Source: a virus. From it: a DNA stretch of 44,518 bases. Location of the stretch: IMG/VR virus record IMGVR_UViG_3300018719_000007, positions 1 to 44,518 of that record, one strand, 5' to 3'. A model generated the notes under the pieces. It had not been told where the DNA came from. It made no database searches and saw only the letters and a list, made by a program, of their open reading frames with translations. Of this stretch, positions 37,538 to 44,518 are shown piece after piece. Both the position numbers and the translations under genes were made by a program. Numbering within the stretch: position 1 is the stretch's first letter; the number at the start of each line of letters is the position of its first letter.

Positions 37538-37693
37538 ATGACGATTGGCAAGGATAAGACTAGGACAATGCTGACCATCGAAAAAGAATTAAAATCCCAA
37601 CTAGAAAAAGTAGCAGAAAAAGAAAACAGAAGTTTGAACAATCTAATCATCACTGTCTTGAAAGACTATATTGACAACCAGACCCGCGATTAA
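37538..37693 (+). CDS. Arc-type ribbon-helix-helix regulator in the HNH cassette
   Basis: A 51-residue protein: R-T-M-L-T-I strand, E-K-E-L-K-S-Q-L-E-K-V-A helix, R-S-L-N-N-L-I-I-T-V-L-K-D-Y helix, a minimal Arc fold. AGAGGTG lies 7 nt before the ATG; a strong promoter precedes it and a terminator follows. It is plus-strand inside the minus-strand head operon. Confidence 0.82.
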   Translation: MTIGKDKTRTMLTIEKELKSQLEKVAEKENRSLNNLIITVLKDYIDNQTRD

Positions 37694-37707
37694 TTTCGCG
37701 GTTTTTT
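37684..37707 (+). terminator. Terminator of the RHH gene
   Basis: CCGCGA / TCGCGG stem with a 6-nt loop (including the stop codon), then TTTTTTAT. On the minus strand it lacks a U tract, so head-operon transcripts can read through. Confidence 0.8.
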
Positions 37708-38086
37708 ATAATGATACATAACGAATCATTGGTGTAGCTTTTTTGAAGGCGCTTGTTACACCGATTAACTTTGCATCATAAACAGATCCACGTACGATTA
37801 ATTCTCCTACGACTGTGTCTGTTGTTCCGTCATTGTCAAAATCTACATTCAGAATGCAGAACTCATCGAATCCCGGTTGCAATGTACCCGGTGTTGTTTC
37901 TGTATAGGGTTCAAACTTTTTAGTCGTTGTATTACGAGCAATAGCCGTACCAACTGCAACGACACCTACAGGGAACTTTGTGGCGTCCATTGTGCCGCCA
38001 ACCTCTTTAAACTGTACATGTGAACTAGCGAGAATGTTTTTCCCGCCTTTGAATGGCGTTTGCGTGCTTTTCAATGAATATGGCAT
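37706..38086 (-). CDS. Head decoration or minor head protein
   Basis: A 126-residue beta-rich protein between scaffold and capsid (F-P-V-G-V-V-A-V-G-T-A-I-A-R and G-E-L-I-V-R-G-S-V-Y), the position of a gpD-like decoration protein partnering a gpE-type capsid. AGGAGG precedes the ATG. Confidence 0.7.
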   Translation of the reverse strand: MPYSLKSTQTPFKGGKNILASSHVQFKEVGGTMDATKFPVGVVAVGTAIARNTTTKKFEPYTETTPGTLQPGFDEFCILNVDFDNDGTTDTVVGELIVRGSVYDAKLIGVTSAFKKATPMIRYVSL

Positions 38087-38098
38087 TCAAATAACCTC

Positions 38099-38746
38099 CT
38101 ATTTTTTTAATAATTGTCTTGCGCGTTCTCTAGCGGCTTCGTAACCGTCAGCGGGTTTCGGTTCGTTTCCTTTTTGTTTCGGACCAGGAATGTATTGGTT
38201 TTGTTTCGGTTCGGCCGGATTGGTTACGAGATACGGTTTTTCTTGGATTACTTTTTCCAGCGCTTCTCTTACACCTTCCACTGAACCATCCTCTTTCACT
38301 GAAAATGCCGCTTTATCTGCGAATAGATAAGCCGCTTCTGCATCAATGATGTTCAAATCAGCACTAATCGACTTCACCTCTGCTCGAATCAACTTCTCAT
38401 TCGCTCGTTTTTCAGCGTCCTGCGCTGCTTGTTGAGCGGCTGTAAGTTGCTTCTCAAACTCAAGATTCGGGTCAGGGTTGATGCCAAGAGCTGTAAATAC
38501 CTTGTTTAGCATTTCCTGTTGTTGAGTTTGCGAATTTGTCTCTAACTCCTTCGCTTTTGTGCGATACTTCGCCGCTTCATCTCTCAACTTCTTCACATAG
38601 TCTTCATCATACATCTTCGGTGCCGGCGGGTCTTGTGGTGGATCGTTAGGTGGGTCATTAGGGTCCGCAAAGAACTGTAAGTCTAATGACAAAAGATTAT
38701 GTTTTAAAAAAGTTGATTGTAATGGCAATAGTTTGTTTGTAAGCAT
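38099..38746 (-). CDS. Scaffold protein
   Basis: A 215-residue scaffold. N-terminal L-D-L-Q-F-F-A motif, a Pro-rich stretch (24-43), a long charged coiled coil (50-125) and a basic tail (A-R-E-R-A-R-Q-L-L-K-K), the usual layout of GP20/DUF4355-type scaffolds. GGAGGAG precedes the ATG. Confidence 0.85.
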   Translation of the reverse strand: MLTNKLLPLQSTFLKHNLLSLDLQFFADPNDPPNDPPQDPPAPKMYDEDYVKKLRDEAAKYRTKAKELETNSQTQQQEMLNKVFTALGINPDPNLEFEKQLTAAQQAAQDAEKRANEKLIRAEVKSISADLNIIDAEAAYLFADKAAFSVKEDGSVEGVREALEKVIQEKPYLVTNPAEPKQNQYIPGPKQKGNEPKPADGYEAARERARQLLKK

Positions 38747-38777
38747 CTAGCTTCTCCTCCTCTAGTCACCTGGACTA

Positions 38778-38814
38778 TTTCCGAGTTGTTCTTTAACGCC
38801 TGCATTCTCGGAAA
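38778..38814. repeat. 8-bp inverted repeat before the scaffold gene
   Basis: TTTCCGAG / CTCGGAAA, perfect arms, 21-nt loop, in the 89-bp gap between the 38836 gene and the scaffold gene. The gap also has a weak minus-strand hairpin (AGGC/GCCT, TTTTT). Role unknown; possible mRNA processing or attenuation site. Confidence 0.4.
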
Positions 38815-38835
38815 AAGGCAATAAAAAAAGCCTGA

Positions 38836-39051
38836 TTATTCATCGGCCGGTAAAAAAAGATCATGTTTAGCTGCTTCAATAAGTCCTAACTTTTCTAAAA
38901 ATGAGATATTGCCAGAAGAACCTGTAATAAAGTTATTATCATTACACGTTATTTGGAAAGTAAAACCTTTTAAATTACCTTCTTGATAAAGACTATTTAT
39001 TTTTTCTACCGCCCAAGCTACATCATTCGAAATAAGGTTTTTGACTTTCAT
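38836..39051 (-). CDS. Small head-region hypothetical protein
   Basis: A 71-residue protein with F-T-F-Q-I-T-C-N-D-N-N-F and a helical C-terminus, between the minor head protein and the scaffold. GGTGA precedes the ATG. Function unknown. Confidence 0.65.
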   Translation of the reverse strand: MKVKNLISNDVAWAVEKINSLYQEGNLKGFTFQITCNDNNFITGSSGNISFLEKLGLIEAAKHDLFLPADE

Positions 39052-39055
39052 TATT

Positions 39056-39958
39056 TTATTTCACCTTCTTTCTCGCTTTCGATGTCTTAATACGCTCTTC
39101 CCACACACGTCTTCTTTCTGAGCTGTCTTTTATCTCATCCAATTGACGCTGCAAGGCAGTGTCTTTAAGGTGTACACCAACGATAGAAAGGTAACAGCGG
39201 CAATTGATGTTATTGGAAATTTTAGAAAACATGAATGGATGCTTGGCTTTATCGCCATCTACATAAAACCATCCATTTTCATCAGCTTTCTTTTTGTGAA
39301 GCTTACGATGATTTTCCCTGACCTTTTTGTCCCTCATGCTCACCCAATAGTATTCAACATTCACACCTTGTTCGTCTGCATCGTCCATACTCTTATATTG
39401 GGCTTGTGCTTGCATCCTCGCCGTTTCTTGACTCGTTACCAGTTCCACCCGCTTTTTATCCTTCTCGACCACTCCACTAATCCTAGATGTTAACAGCTCC
39501 ATTGTTTCCCCTATGCGGAAGGATTCCAAGAACTGTTTCTTTAACTGCTTCAACGTCTTGTTCTTGTTATAAGTAATGGTCTTTTGTAAGGAATATCCCT
39601 TTTTCATCTCTTCCTGTATCGTTTTTTCAGGTAGGTTTCTAACAAGTGGCAAGTCTAGTTCCTTTTCGTACACACTCATAAACAGCTCATAAGACATTTT
39701 GAACGCGCCTAATGCTTTAGAAAGGATAAACTCCTTCACCCGCTTATAATGGTCTGAAACGATGCCAGAAACAGCTTGAAAGAAGTTCTTTTTGCGATTA
39801 CCTCTACTCATCTGCAATCCACTGTCTGTACCATACTGCCGATATAGGTTATAAATACCGAAAGAGAGAGCGGCTAGAAGAGACTGAGCAAGTGTATCAA
39901 CTTCTTTCGCCTCTTGTTCTCTTTCTAGCTCGGATTGAATTTTCTCATTATTAATCAC
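39056..39958 (-). CDS. Minor head protein (SPP1 gp7 / Mu gpF-like)
   Basis: A 300-residue protein. The Y-Y-W-V-S-M-R-D-K-K-V-R-E-N-H segment (near 203-217) and I-N-C-R-C near 251-255 are the signature of the SPP1 gp7/phage head morphogenesis family, which binds the portal and helps DNA ejection. GTG start with GGTGA upstream, following the portal. Confidence 0.9.
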   Translation of the reverse strand: MINNEKIQSELEREQEAKEVDTLAQSLLAALSFGIYNLYRQYGTDSGLQMSRGNRKKNFFQAVSGIVSDHYKRVKEFILSKALGAFKMSYELFMSVYEKELDLPLVRNLPEKTIQEEMKKGYSLQKTITYNKNKTLKQLKKQFLESFRIGETMELLTSRISGVVEKDKKRVELVTSQETARMQAQAQYKSMDDADEQGVNVEYYWVSMRDKKVRENHRKLHKKKADENGWFYVDGDKAKHPFMFSKISNNINCRCYLSIVGVHLKDTALQRQLDEIKDSSERRRVWEERIKTSKARKKVK

Positions 39959-39960
39959 GG

Positions 39961-41493
39961 TTATTCACCGTCCTCGTCATCTAGGAAAGCATTCACTTCT
40001 AACTCTTCCGCTTCCTCTAACCTTTTCAATTCCTCTGCTTTCCACTCGGAACTAGCATGTGGATTAATACGGTCAATTGTAGTCTTGCGTGATTGTATTC
40101 CCTTTTCAAACGCCACAGCATTTTCCTCTAATACTTCACGCCTTGAAACAGGTATCATTGATTTCAACTCAATCTCAGGCTCCTCAATAATAACCGCTGA
40201 ATCCTCATTATTCATAAGCCACAAGCAATTCTCGAATAATTGTTGAAGGAAATAAACATATTCACTTTGGATTTGCTCTGCTTTCACGATGGAAAGGAAC
40301 AAATCATAAAACTTAGCAACACCAGACTGAGCGGCACCGGATGTTTCGCCCATGTAGAAATCAACCGCTTTTTCAGAGGTTTTCGTTTCAATGAACATCA
40401 GCTTCATGAGGTCTTTCACCCATTGCAAATCACCAATCTTGGTTATATCTAATTGAATAACCTCCATTGCCTTTCCTTGCTCATTGAATGTGGTGATTTC
40501 TAAATCCCTGTGGTCAATCTTATTTTCATCCCCATAACGTTGTAGAGCTGCATCACGCAACGCTTGGAAGATTTCTGACGTTACTGCTATTCTTGGTTTC
40601 CCATTACGCTCGAATGTGATAGCGTTTCGGGTTAATGTCCAGTTGATCTCATCCTGCTTGCCTTCTTGATTCTTTAAACAAGAGTTACCCAACGGGTGAC
40701 GGAATGTAGCTTCATTTGGCCAGTAAACAACAAAAGGATTGGAGCGGCCTTTATAAATCTTGGTCAACTCATCCAATCCTAAAAGTCTTTTGGTTTCCTC
40801 TTCATCCACCGGTTCCGTTTTTCCGCCATTCACTTTATAGAGAAAATGTTTCGTGAACAAATCCCCCTTTTCGACACGTTCCCTATATATATGAAGATAC
40901 TCGTCATCATCAAATGTACGTTCATACGCTAAATCAACGCCTCGGCCGTCCTCATGAGGGTAATACACATCCCTTTGTTTAAAATCGATTCTAAGACCTC
41001 TATCATCCAGGAACGGAACACCCACCAAGCCGCCATCTAGTTGTTGTTGCACGATATTGGACCAATGAGAGAAAGTAAGTTTGCTATTCTTCTCGATTTG
41101 TTCAATAATTTCTTGTTGTAAATCCTCTACTTTATTGTTAACTGAATCACCATCAGGTCCATCGATGATTTCTTCCCCTTCATCCGCTGATTCATTTTGT
41201 TCCGCTGTTGATGTGATGGAGGATTTTACTTTTCCAATCGAGCGGCTGACTAACATAGCCGGAATTTCTGGTATCAGTTTAGATATATTTGCTATAATGT
41301 AAGGAGTCTGAACATTTTGAGCAACCACACGACCTTCTGTGATGCTGTCGATAATTTCACCTGTTTCAATTAACCGTTTGGCACGGGAGAAAATTTTCGA
41401 ATGTTTTCCATCGTATAAGTCACGATAAAAAAAGACATCACCATGAATGTCTTTGATCACATCTTTATCCCACTTTGTCCAATTAATGGTCAT
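39961..41493 (-). CDS. Portal protein (SPP1 gp6-like)
   Basis: A 510-residue portal, DNA gateway of the head. Signs are the N-terminal F-Y-R-D-L-Y-D-G-K-H, I-A-N-I-S-K-L-I-P near 67-75, the N-Q-E-G-K-Q-D-E-I-N-W clip/wing region, and an acidic C-terminus. ATG 41493 has GAGAGGG 10 nt upstream; an upstream ATG (41538) lacks a ribosome site. Confidence 0.88.
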   Translation of the reverse strand: MTINWTKWDKDVIKDIHGDVFFYRDLYDGKHSKIFSRAKRLIETGEIIDSITEGRVVAQNVQTPYIIANISKLIPEIPAMLVSRSIGKVKSSITSTAEQNESADEGEEIIDGPDGDSVNNKVEDLQQEIIEQIEKNSKLTFSHWSNIVQQQLDGGLVGVPFLDDRGLRIDFKQRDVYYPHEDGRGVDLAYERTFDDDEYLHIYRERVEKGDLFTKHFLYKVNGGKTEPVDEEETKRLLGLDELTKIYKGRSNPFVVYWPNEATFRHPLGNSCLKNQEGKQDEINWTLTRNAITFERNGKPRIAVTSEIFQALRDAALQRYGDENKIDHRDLEITTFNEQGKAMEVIQLDITKIGDLQWVKDLMKLMFIETKTSEKAVDFYMGETSGAAQSGVAKFYDLFLSIVKAEQIQSEYVYFLQQLFENCLWLMNNEDSAVIIEEPEIELKSMIPVSRREVLEENAVAFEKGIQSRKTTIDRINPHASSEWKAEELKRLEEAEELEVNAFLDDEDGE

Positions 41494-41542
41494 AGGTTCA
41501 CTGCCCTCTCTATTCGCAATTTTGTATAGGGTATTCATTTCT

Positions 41543-41570
41543 TGTTTACATAATAGTTCCTATAGGAAGT
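41543..41570 (-). other. Chromosome-dimer-resolution (dif)-like site
   Basis: On the minus strand a 28-bp sequence begins ACTTCCTA and ends TATTATGTAAAC. From memory, the Bacillus subtilis dif site has the same arms; I count about 22 of 28 matches, with most differences in the central region. It lies in the 217-bp non-coding gap (41494-41710) between the large terminase and portal genes, which otherwise holds only a TGCATGTT/AACATGCA inverted repeat (41631-41638, 41670-41677). Probably a XerC/XerD (CodV/RipX) recombination site for dimer resolution or dif integration. Confidence 0.6.
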
Positions 41571-41706
41571 TGACCTTTTTCAAACCCCTTGCGCCCCAAC
41601 GGTTTTCAAAGCACCCATTTTTATTGTTTATGCATGTTTTTATACATCGTTGATTTAATAAGGTTTTTGAACATGCAAACAAATTATTTCCCAAGCTTTT
41701 TTGCAT
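41560..41706 (-). CDS. Possible 48-residue ORF after the large terminase
   Basis: Starts 4 nt after the large terminase stop with GGTGA nearby; Cys- and Lys-rich (C-I-N-N-K-N-G-C). It ends within the dif-like site. Weak evidence, could be chance. Confidence 0.2.
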   Translation of the reverse strand: MQKSLGNNLFACSKTLLNQRCIKTCINNKNGCFENRWGARGLKKVNFL

Positions 41707-41710
41707 AAAA

Positions 41711-43048
41711 TCACCATGCATTTGCGCCACTTATTCCCGCTTTTGGAGTAAATAAAATTGTATTTACAAAGTAACGATCTCCATCAAGCTGATGGTCATT
41801 TTGTTTAACCGGCTTATCTTCCCCGCGGTCAGCCGCTTTTTCATCCCAGATGTAAGACGAATACTCTCGAAATGTTTCTTTGCACACATCGTTGTACAAA
41901 ATCATCCGTTCCTTTAGCGCTGTCCCTACATTCCTAATCCCATCTAGCACCTCGTTTTTAGCTTTGATGACTCTCATATTAACTCTCTTCAGTAAAGCAA
42001 TAAAAGAAGCGGCAGAAGGGTCTACAATGATTCCCTTTAAATTTCTTACACCTTCAACAAAAGACTGTAAATCCTCTAAATATTCTTGATCCGTCTTTTG
42101 CTTGCTTTCAGCACGGCCATCATAGTGATATTCCTTCACTTTGTACCAAACTCCATTAAAAAAGCCCCACAGGCCAAAGGTTGTCGGGTTCTGCGTTCCA
42201 TAGTCAATGGATACATAATATTGAGTGTAGGCTCTATCCTCTGTTTTCACAACATGTTTTTCTTTATCAAACATGTCATAGATAACTCCCTCGGCGAGGA
42301 CCCAAAGACCAAGAATATAGCGCGAAAAAAAGATACCTGTATACATACGGCGATATCGCTCTTTCACTTGTTCCGATAACGATAAGTTGTCATCCATCGT
42401 AAAGTGAAGGTGCAACATCCGCTTTTCTTTTAATTTATCGAGGTATTCTAACTTGAACCAATGATAAGGCCCAGCCGGGTTACAGTTAAACCACATTTTT
42501 GCTCCATCAACCGAACAACGGGCTGTTGCTTGGTTAACAAAGGACTGAGGCATTAAGGCGACCTCATCAAAGAAACATCCCGCTAATGTCATCCCTTGAA
42601 TCAAGTCCTGGGACGATTCATCTTTCCCACCAAAAATGTAAAAGTAATTGATATTCCCTCTGAACGTAATCGTTAAATAGTTATCCGCCCGATGATCTTT
42701 TACTTTGTATCCTCTTGTTTTGAGCATACGTTTGAGTGGGGTTATAACGTTACGTCTCAAGGCTCCAATGGTTTTCCCCGCCATACCGAGATTTTCTTCA
42801 CTGAATGTCTCCATCGCCCACATAATATAGGAAAGGGACATGACCACCGTTTTCCCAGCACGAACGGAACCATCACAGATAATCCCGTCCAAATCTTTAA
42901 CCGGTGAATCTTTTCTCCACCAAGTCAAAACCTGCAGCTGTTTATTAGAAAATGGCTGGAATTTAAAAGGAGCGGGTTTCTTTTTTTTAGGTGATTGCGT
43001 TAAAAACGATATTTGTTTAACTGTTCTCTTTGGCTGGGTCGCTAACAT
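41711..43048 (-). CDS. terL: Terminase large subunit (PBSX family)
   Basis: A 445-residue packaging motor. Walker A G-S-V-R-A-G-K-T (60-67), Walker B C-F-F-D-E-V (158-163), and RNase H-like nuclease with D282 (S-I-D-Y-G-T), D343 (I-V-D-P-S) and the Asp pair in H-Q-L-D-G-D-R-Y near 419-426. Overlaps the small subunit by 32 nt; AGAGGTG precedes the ATG. Confidence 0.95.
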   Translation of the reverse strand: MLATQPKRTVKQISFLTQSPKKKKPAPFKFQPFSNKQLQVLTWWRKDSPVKDLDGIICDGSVRAGKTVVMSLSYIMWAMETFSEENLGMAGKTIGALRRNVITPLKRMLKTRGYKVKDHRADNYLTITFRGNINYFYIFGGKDESSQDLIQGMTLAGCFFDEVALMPQSFVNQATARCSVDGAKMWFNCNPAGPYHWFKLEYLDKLKEKRMLHLHFTMDDNLSLSEQVKERYRRMYTGIFFSRYILGLWVLAEGVIYDMFDKEKHVVKTEDRAYTQYYVSIDYGTQNPTTFGLWGFFNGVWYKVKEYHYDGRAESKQKTDQEYLEDLQSFVEGVRNLKGIIVDPSAASFIALLKRVNMRVIKAKNEVLDGIRNVGTALKERMILYNDVCKETFREYSSYIWDEKAADRGEDKPVKQNDHQLDGDRYFVNTILFTPKAGISGANAW

Positions 43049-43811
43049 CGTTCCACACCTCTTTTGTTTTGCTCTCTAACGCATCTAAGAAACCATCGTC
43101 CTCATACTCTTCTTCACCATCGCCAATCTTACGTTTATCCATATCAATCTTGTGCTGATCTTTCGCATCCAAGATACCAAGTGTTTGACGCTGCATTTTC
43201 TGAAGCTTATCGACTGTATTCACCACATTCAATAACTTCGCTTCATTTAGCGCATCTGTAACTTCTACCTCAATACGTTCATCAAACACACCAGGACTAT
43301 AACCAGTCCGTATCTTTTCCACGACCTTGTACATTTCGTTTTCGTCTTCCAACGCCTTCTCTACAATGCTCATCAACTTATCGGATAAACGCAAATGACG
43401 GGCCGTTACAACAGACAAGTCATCGCTTATGAGCTCGGCTGTTTTTTCGGCTGTTTTTCTCTGCACTGTTTTTGCATGGTTCTTTCTTTTCTCCGACCAA
43501 TCATGTTCAGCAGCATATTTTTCTATACGGCTCATACTGACACCGTATCTATCCGCTAATTCTTTGAGTGTACAAGGCTTCTTCCGTATATCCGTCACAT
43601 ATTCATTTTCGATGTCTACCCATGACAACTCATTTCTCTCCGTTGCAACGTTTTTATGTTGCGTTGCGTTGCGCGTTGCGCCGTTGCGTTGCCACTTCTC
43701 CCGGTTCTTCCTGCTGCGTAAAGTAGCGTCCTTAATCCCATGCTTTTCAGCAAGAGCTTTTAACGTAATATCTGACGTTTCATACTCGTTTCTGATTTCC
43801 TCCCAATTCAT
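43017..43811 (-). CDS. terS: Terminase small subunit
   Basis: A 264-residue protein. Two helix-turn-helix units (I-T-L-K-A-L-A-E-K-H-G-I near 15-26 and T-L-K-E-L-A-D-R-Y-G-V near 80-90) separated by an R-N-A-T-Q-H-K-N-V-A-T linker whose DNA is a GTTGC repeat cluster, then a long oligomerisation helix region and an acidic C-terminus that may contact the large subunit. Recognises the packaging site. Confidence 0.88.
   Translation of the reverse strand: MNWEEIRNEYETSDITLKALAEKHGIKDATLRSRKNREKWQRNGATRNATQHKNVATERNELSWVDIENEYVTDIRKKPCTLKELADRYGVSMSRIEKYAAEHDWSEKRKNHAKTVQRKTAEKTAELISDDLSVVTARHLRLSDKLMSIVEKALEDENEMYKVVEKIRTGYSPGVFDERIEVEVTDALNEAKLLNVVNTVDKLQKMQRQTLGILDAKDQHKIDMDKRKIGDGEEEYEDDGFLDALESKTKEVWNDVSDPAKENS
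43642..43692. repeat. GTTGC repeat cluster in the small terminase gene
   Basis: Seven GTTGC copies start at 43642, 43658, 43663, 43668, 43675, 43683 and 43688 (GCAAC on the coding strand). Packaging sites of headful phages such as SPP1 lie in or by the small terminase gene, so this is a candidate pac element. Confidence 0.6.
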
Positions 43812-43846
43812 TTACATAACACCACCGTCCTACTTTTTATTCTTTG

Positions 43847-44068
43847 TTACCATATCCACCTAGTCCAAGCGAATCTTCGCTCTCTCCACACCTCGATAGA
43901 TACTTTAGCTGGAACCCTCATTCTCATCTCATGCAAAAATTGATTTCTCTTCTCTTTTGTTCCCGCTACGTCCAAGGAGAGAACAGGTACACCGAATTGG
44001 ATATATTCTTTACTTTTCACATTCACGCCGATCTGTTTGGCTAATCGCTCTATGTATATTCGTTTCAC
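43847..44068 (-). CDS. Small hypothetical pre-terminase protein
   Basis: A 73-residue protein with G-V-P-V-L-S-L-D-V and a basic, Trp-rich end (R-F-A-W-T-R-W-I-W). GTG start with AGGGAGG upstream. No family recognised. Confidence 0.6.
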   Translation of the reverse strand: MKRIYIERLAKQIGVNVKSKEYIQFGVPVLSLDVAGTKEKRNQFLHEMRMRVPAKVSIEVWRERRFAWTRWIW

Positions 44069-44089
44069 TGTATCCCTCCCTTAGGCATA

Positions 44090-44116
44090 ATAAAAAGCCA
44101 CTCGTTATGAGTGACT
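44090..44116 (-). terminator. Terminator after the 44115 gene
   Basis: On the minus strand, AGTCACTC / GAGTGGCT stem (one G:U) overlapping the stop codon, then TTTTATT. Confidence 0.7.
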
Positions 44117-44384
44117 ATTCTTCTACCAGTTCATATGTTTTTTCGAATATATCGGGTTTGCATGGATAAAACTCGCCATTCACACCTCTAATAATGTAAT
44201 CGCCTTGTATTGCATCCATCTCACCTTCTAGTGTTTTTATCTTCAGACCAATAATATTTTCGTCGCTATTCGGATGAAAACCACCGCCAAAATATTCAGG
44301 AGAGACAAAATCACAAACCTCATTCCATGTATCCCAACGCAATTGAATAGCTTCAATAACAACAGGCTTTTTACGATATTTCAT
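44115..44384 (-). CDS. Conserved phage protein (P-C-K-P-D-I-F motif)
   Basis: An 89-residue protein: Y-R-K-K-P-V-V-I-E-A near the start and G-D-Y-I-I-R-G-V-N-G-E-F-Y-P-C-K-P-D-I-F near 61-80, a motif common to a widespread small phage family of unknown role. GAGGGGG precedes the ATG, which overlaps the upstream stop by 4 nt. Confidence 0.85.
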   Translation of the reverse strand: MKYRKKPVVIEAIQLRWDTWNEVCDFVSPEYFGGGFHPNSDENIIGLKIKTLEGEMDAIQGDYIIRGVNGEFYPCKPDIFEKTYELVEE

Positions 44385-44518
44385 CGTTCCCCCTCACCAA
44401 AATACAATTTGTTGTCCTTCAACACTTGATGCAACACAATCCCTAATCTGTTTACCGTGTCCTCGTCTTGCTCATCGAATCCAGCTTCTTTTAAACAAGC
44501 ATGTACTAATTCATGAAT
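44381..44518 (-). CDS. HExxH metalloprotein, partial at window edge
   Basis: The last 45 residues visible: I-H-E-L-V-H-A-C-L-K-E-A-G then V-N-R-L-G-I-V-L-H-Q-V-L-K-D-N, a zinc-type H-E-x-x-H helix of a small phage protein family. The 5' end is outside the window. If the window is a circle, the missing start is ATG-CGC at positions 6-1, 8 nt after the AbrB-like stop, giving 47 residues. Confidence 0.7.
   Translation of the reverse strand: MHELVHACLKEAGFDEQDEDTVNRLGIVLHQVLKDNKLYFGEGER

Noticed and set aside
37468-37653. 61-residue hydrophobic minus-strand frame
   Set aside because: It is the antisense shadow of the Arc-type gene at 37538-37693, which has promoter, ribosome site and terminator.

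Overview
The window looks like most or all of a temperate, contractile-tailed (myovirus-type) bacteriophage that also carries its own plasmid-type replicon, i.e. a phage-plasmid of a Bacillaceae host. The evidence is: Bacillus-type ribosome binding sites (AGGAGG/GGGGTGA) before nearly every gene, a moderate-to-low GC content by eye, a tail and baseplate gene order matching the PBSX/skin xkd-yqb cluster, an SPP1/A118-like head module, and a rep gene with its own copy-control region. I cannot tell the genus. No tRNA, rRNA, CRISPR array or insertion sequence was seen.

Layout. (1) 1-2.1 kb: regulators (AbrB-type, BRO/KilAC antirepressor, two divergent XRE proteins around an operator, a ribbon-helix-helix protein with palindromic operators). 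(2) 2.1-8.4 kb, minus strand: a tightly packed early operon starting at an XRE gene and holding a Gam-like nuclease inhibitor, a Rad52-type annealing protein, flavin-dependent thymidylate synthase (thyX) and many small proteins, several under 60 residues and translationally coupled. (3) 8.4-9.0 kb: a divergent repressor switch. (4) 9.1-11.5 kb, plus strand: the replicon, with a promoter, a probable antisense RNA, a 21-bp inverted repeat, a leader peptide, an attenuator-like terminator, a replication initiator with 21-bp-phased internal iterons, and a MerR-like/DUF3967-like gene. (5) 11.5-15.9 kb, minus strand: a conjugation-like membrane module (HerA/TraG-type ATPase, membrane-anchored M23 peptidase, VirB2/TrbC-like small membrane protein, small ribbon-helix-helix protein). 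(6) 16-16.7 kb: an HNH endonuclease divergent from a ribbon-helix-helix gene. (7) 16.8-19.5 kb: amidase endolysin, holin, tyrosine recombinase. (8) 19.6-35.3 kb: tail fibres, baseplate, hub, tape measure, tail chaperones with a programmed -1 frameshift signal, tube, sheath and connectors. (9) 35.4-44.5 kb: capsid, a second HNH/ribbon-helix-helix divergent cassette, decoration and scaffold proteins, minor head protein, portal, terminases and small pre-terminase genes.

Working together: early and late genes are all read on the minus strand. If the window is a circle opened at an arbitrary point, the early operon (falling to coordinate 15) runs straight into the terminase end (44518), giving the usual order early, packaging, head, tail, lysis. 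Joining the two ends also completes a short in-frame gene, which supports circularity but does not prove it. Lysogeny would then be extrachromosomal, kept by Rep under antisense/attenuation control. Dimers might be resolved by a host-dif-like site found between the large terminase and portal genes, or by the encoded tyrosine recombinase.

The most novel points are the dif-like site, the layered rep control region, the conjugation-like module in a phage, and the twice-repeated HNH plus divergent ribbon-helix-helix architecture. All functional assignments rest on sequence motifs read by eye; no database search was possible.
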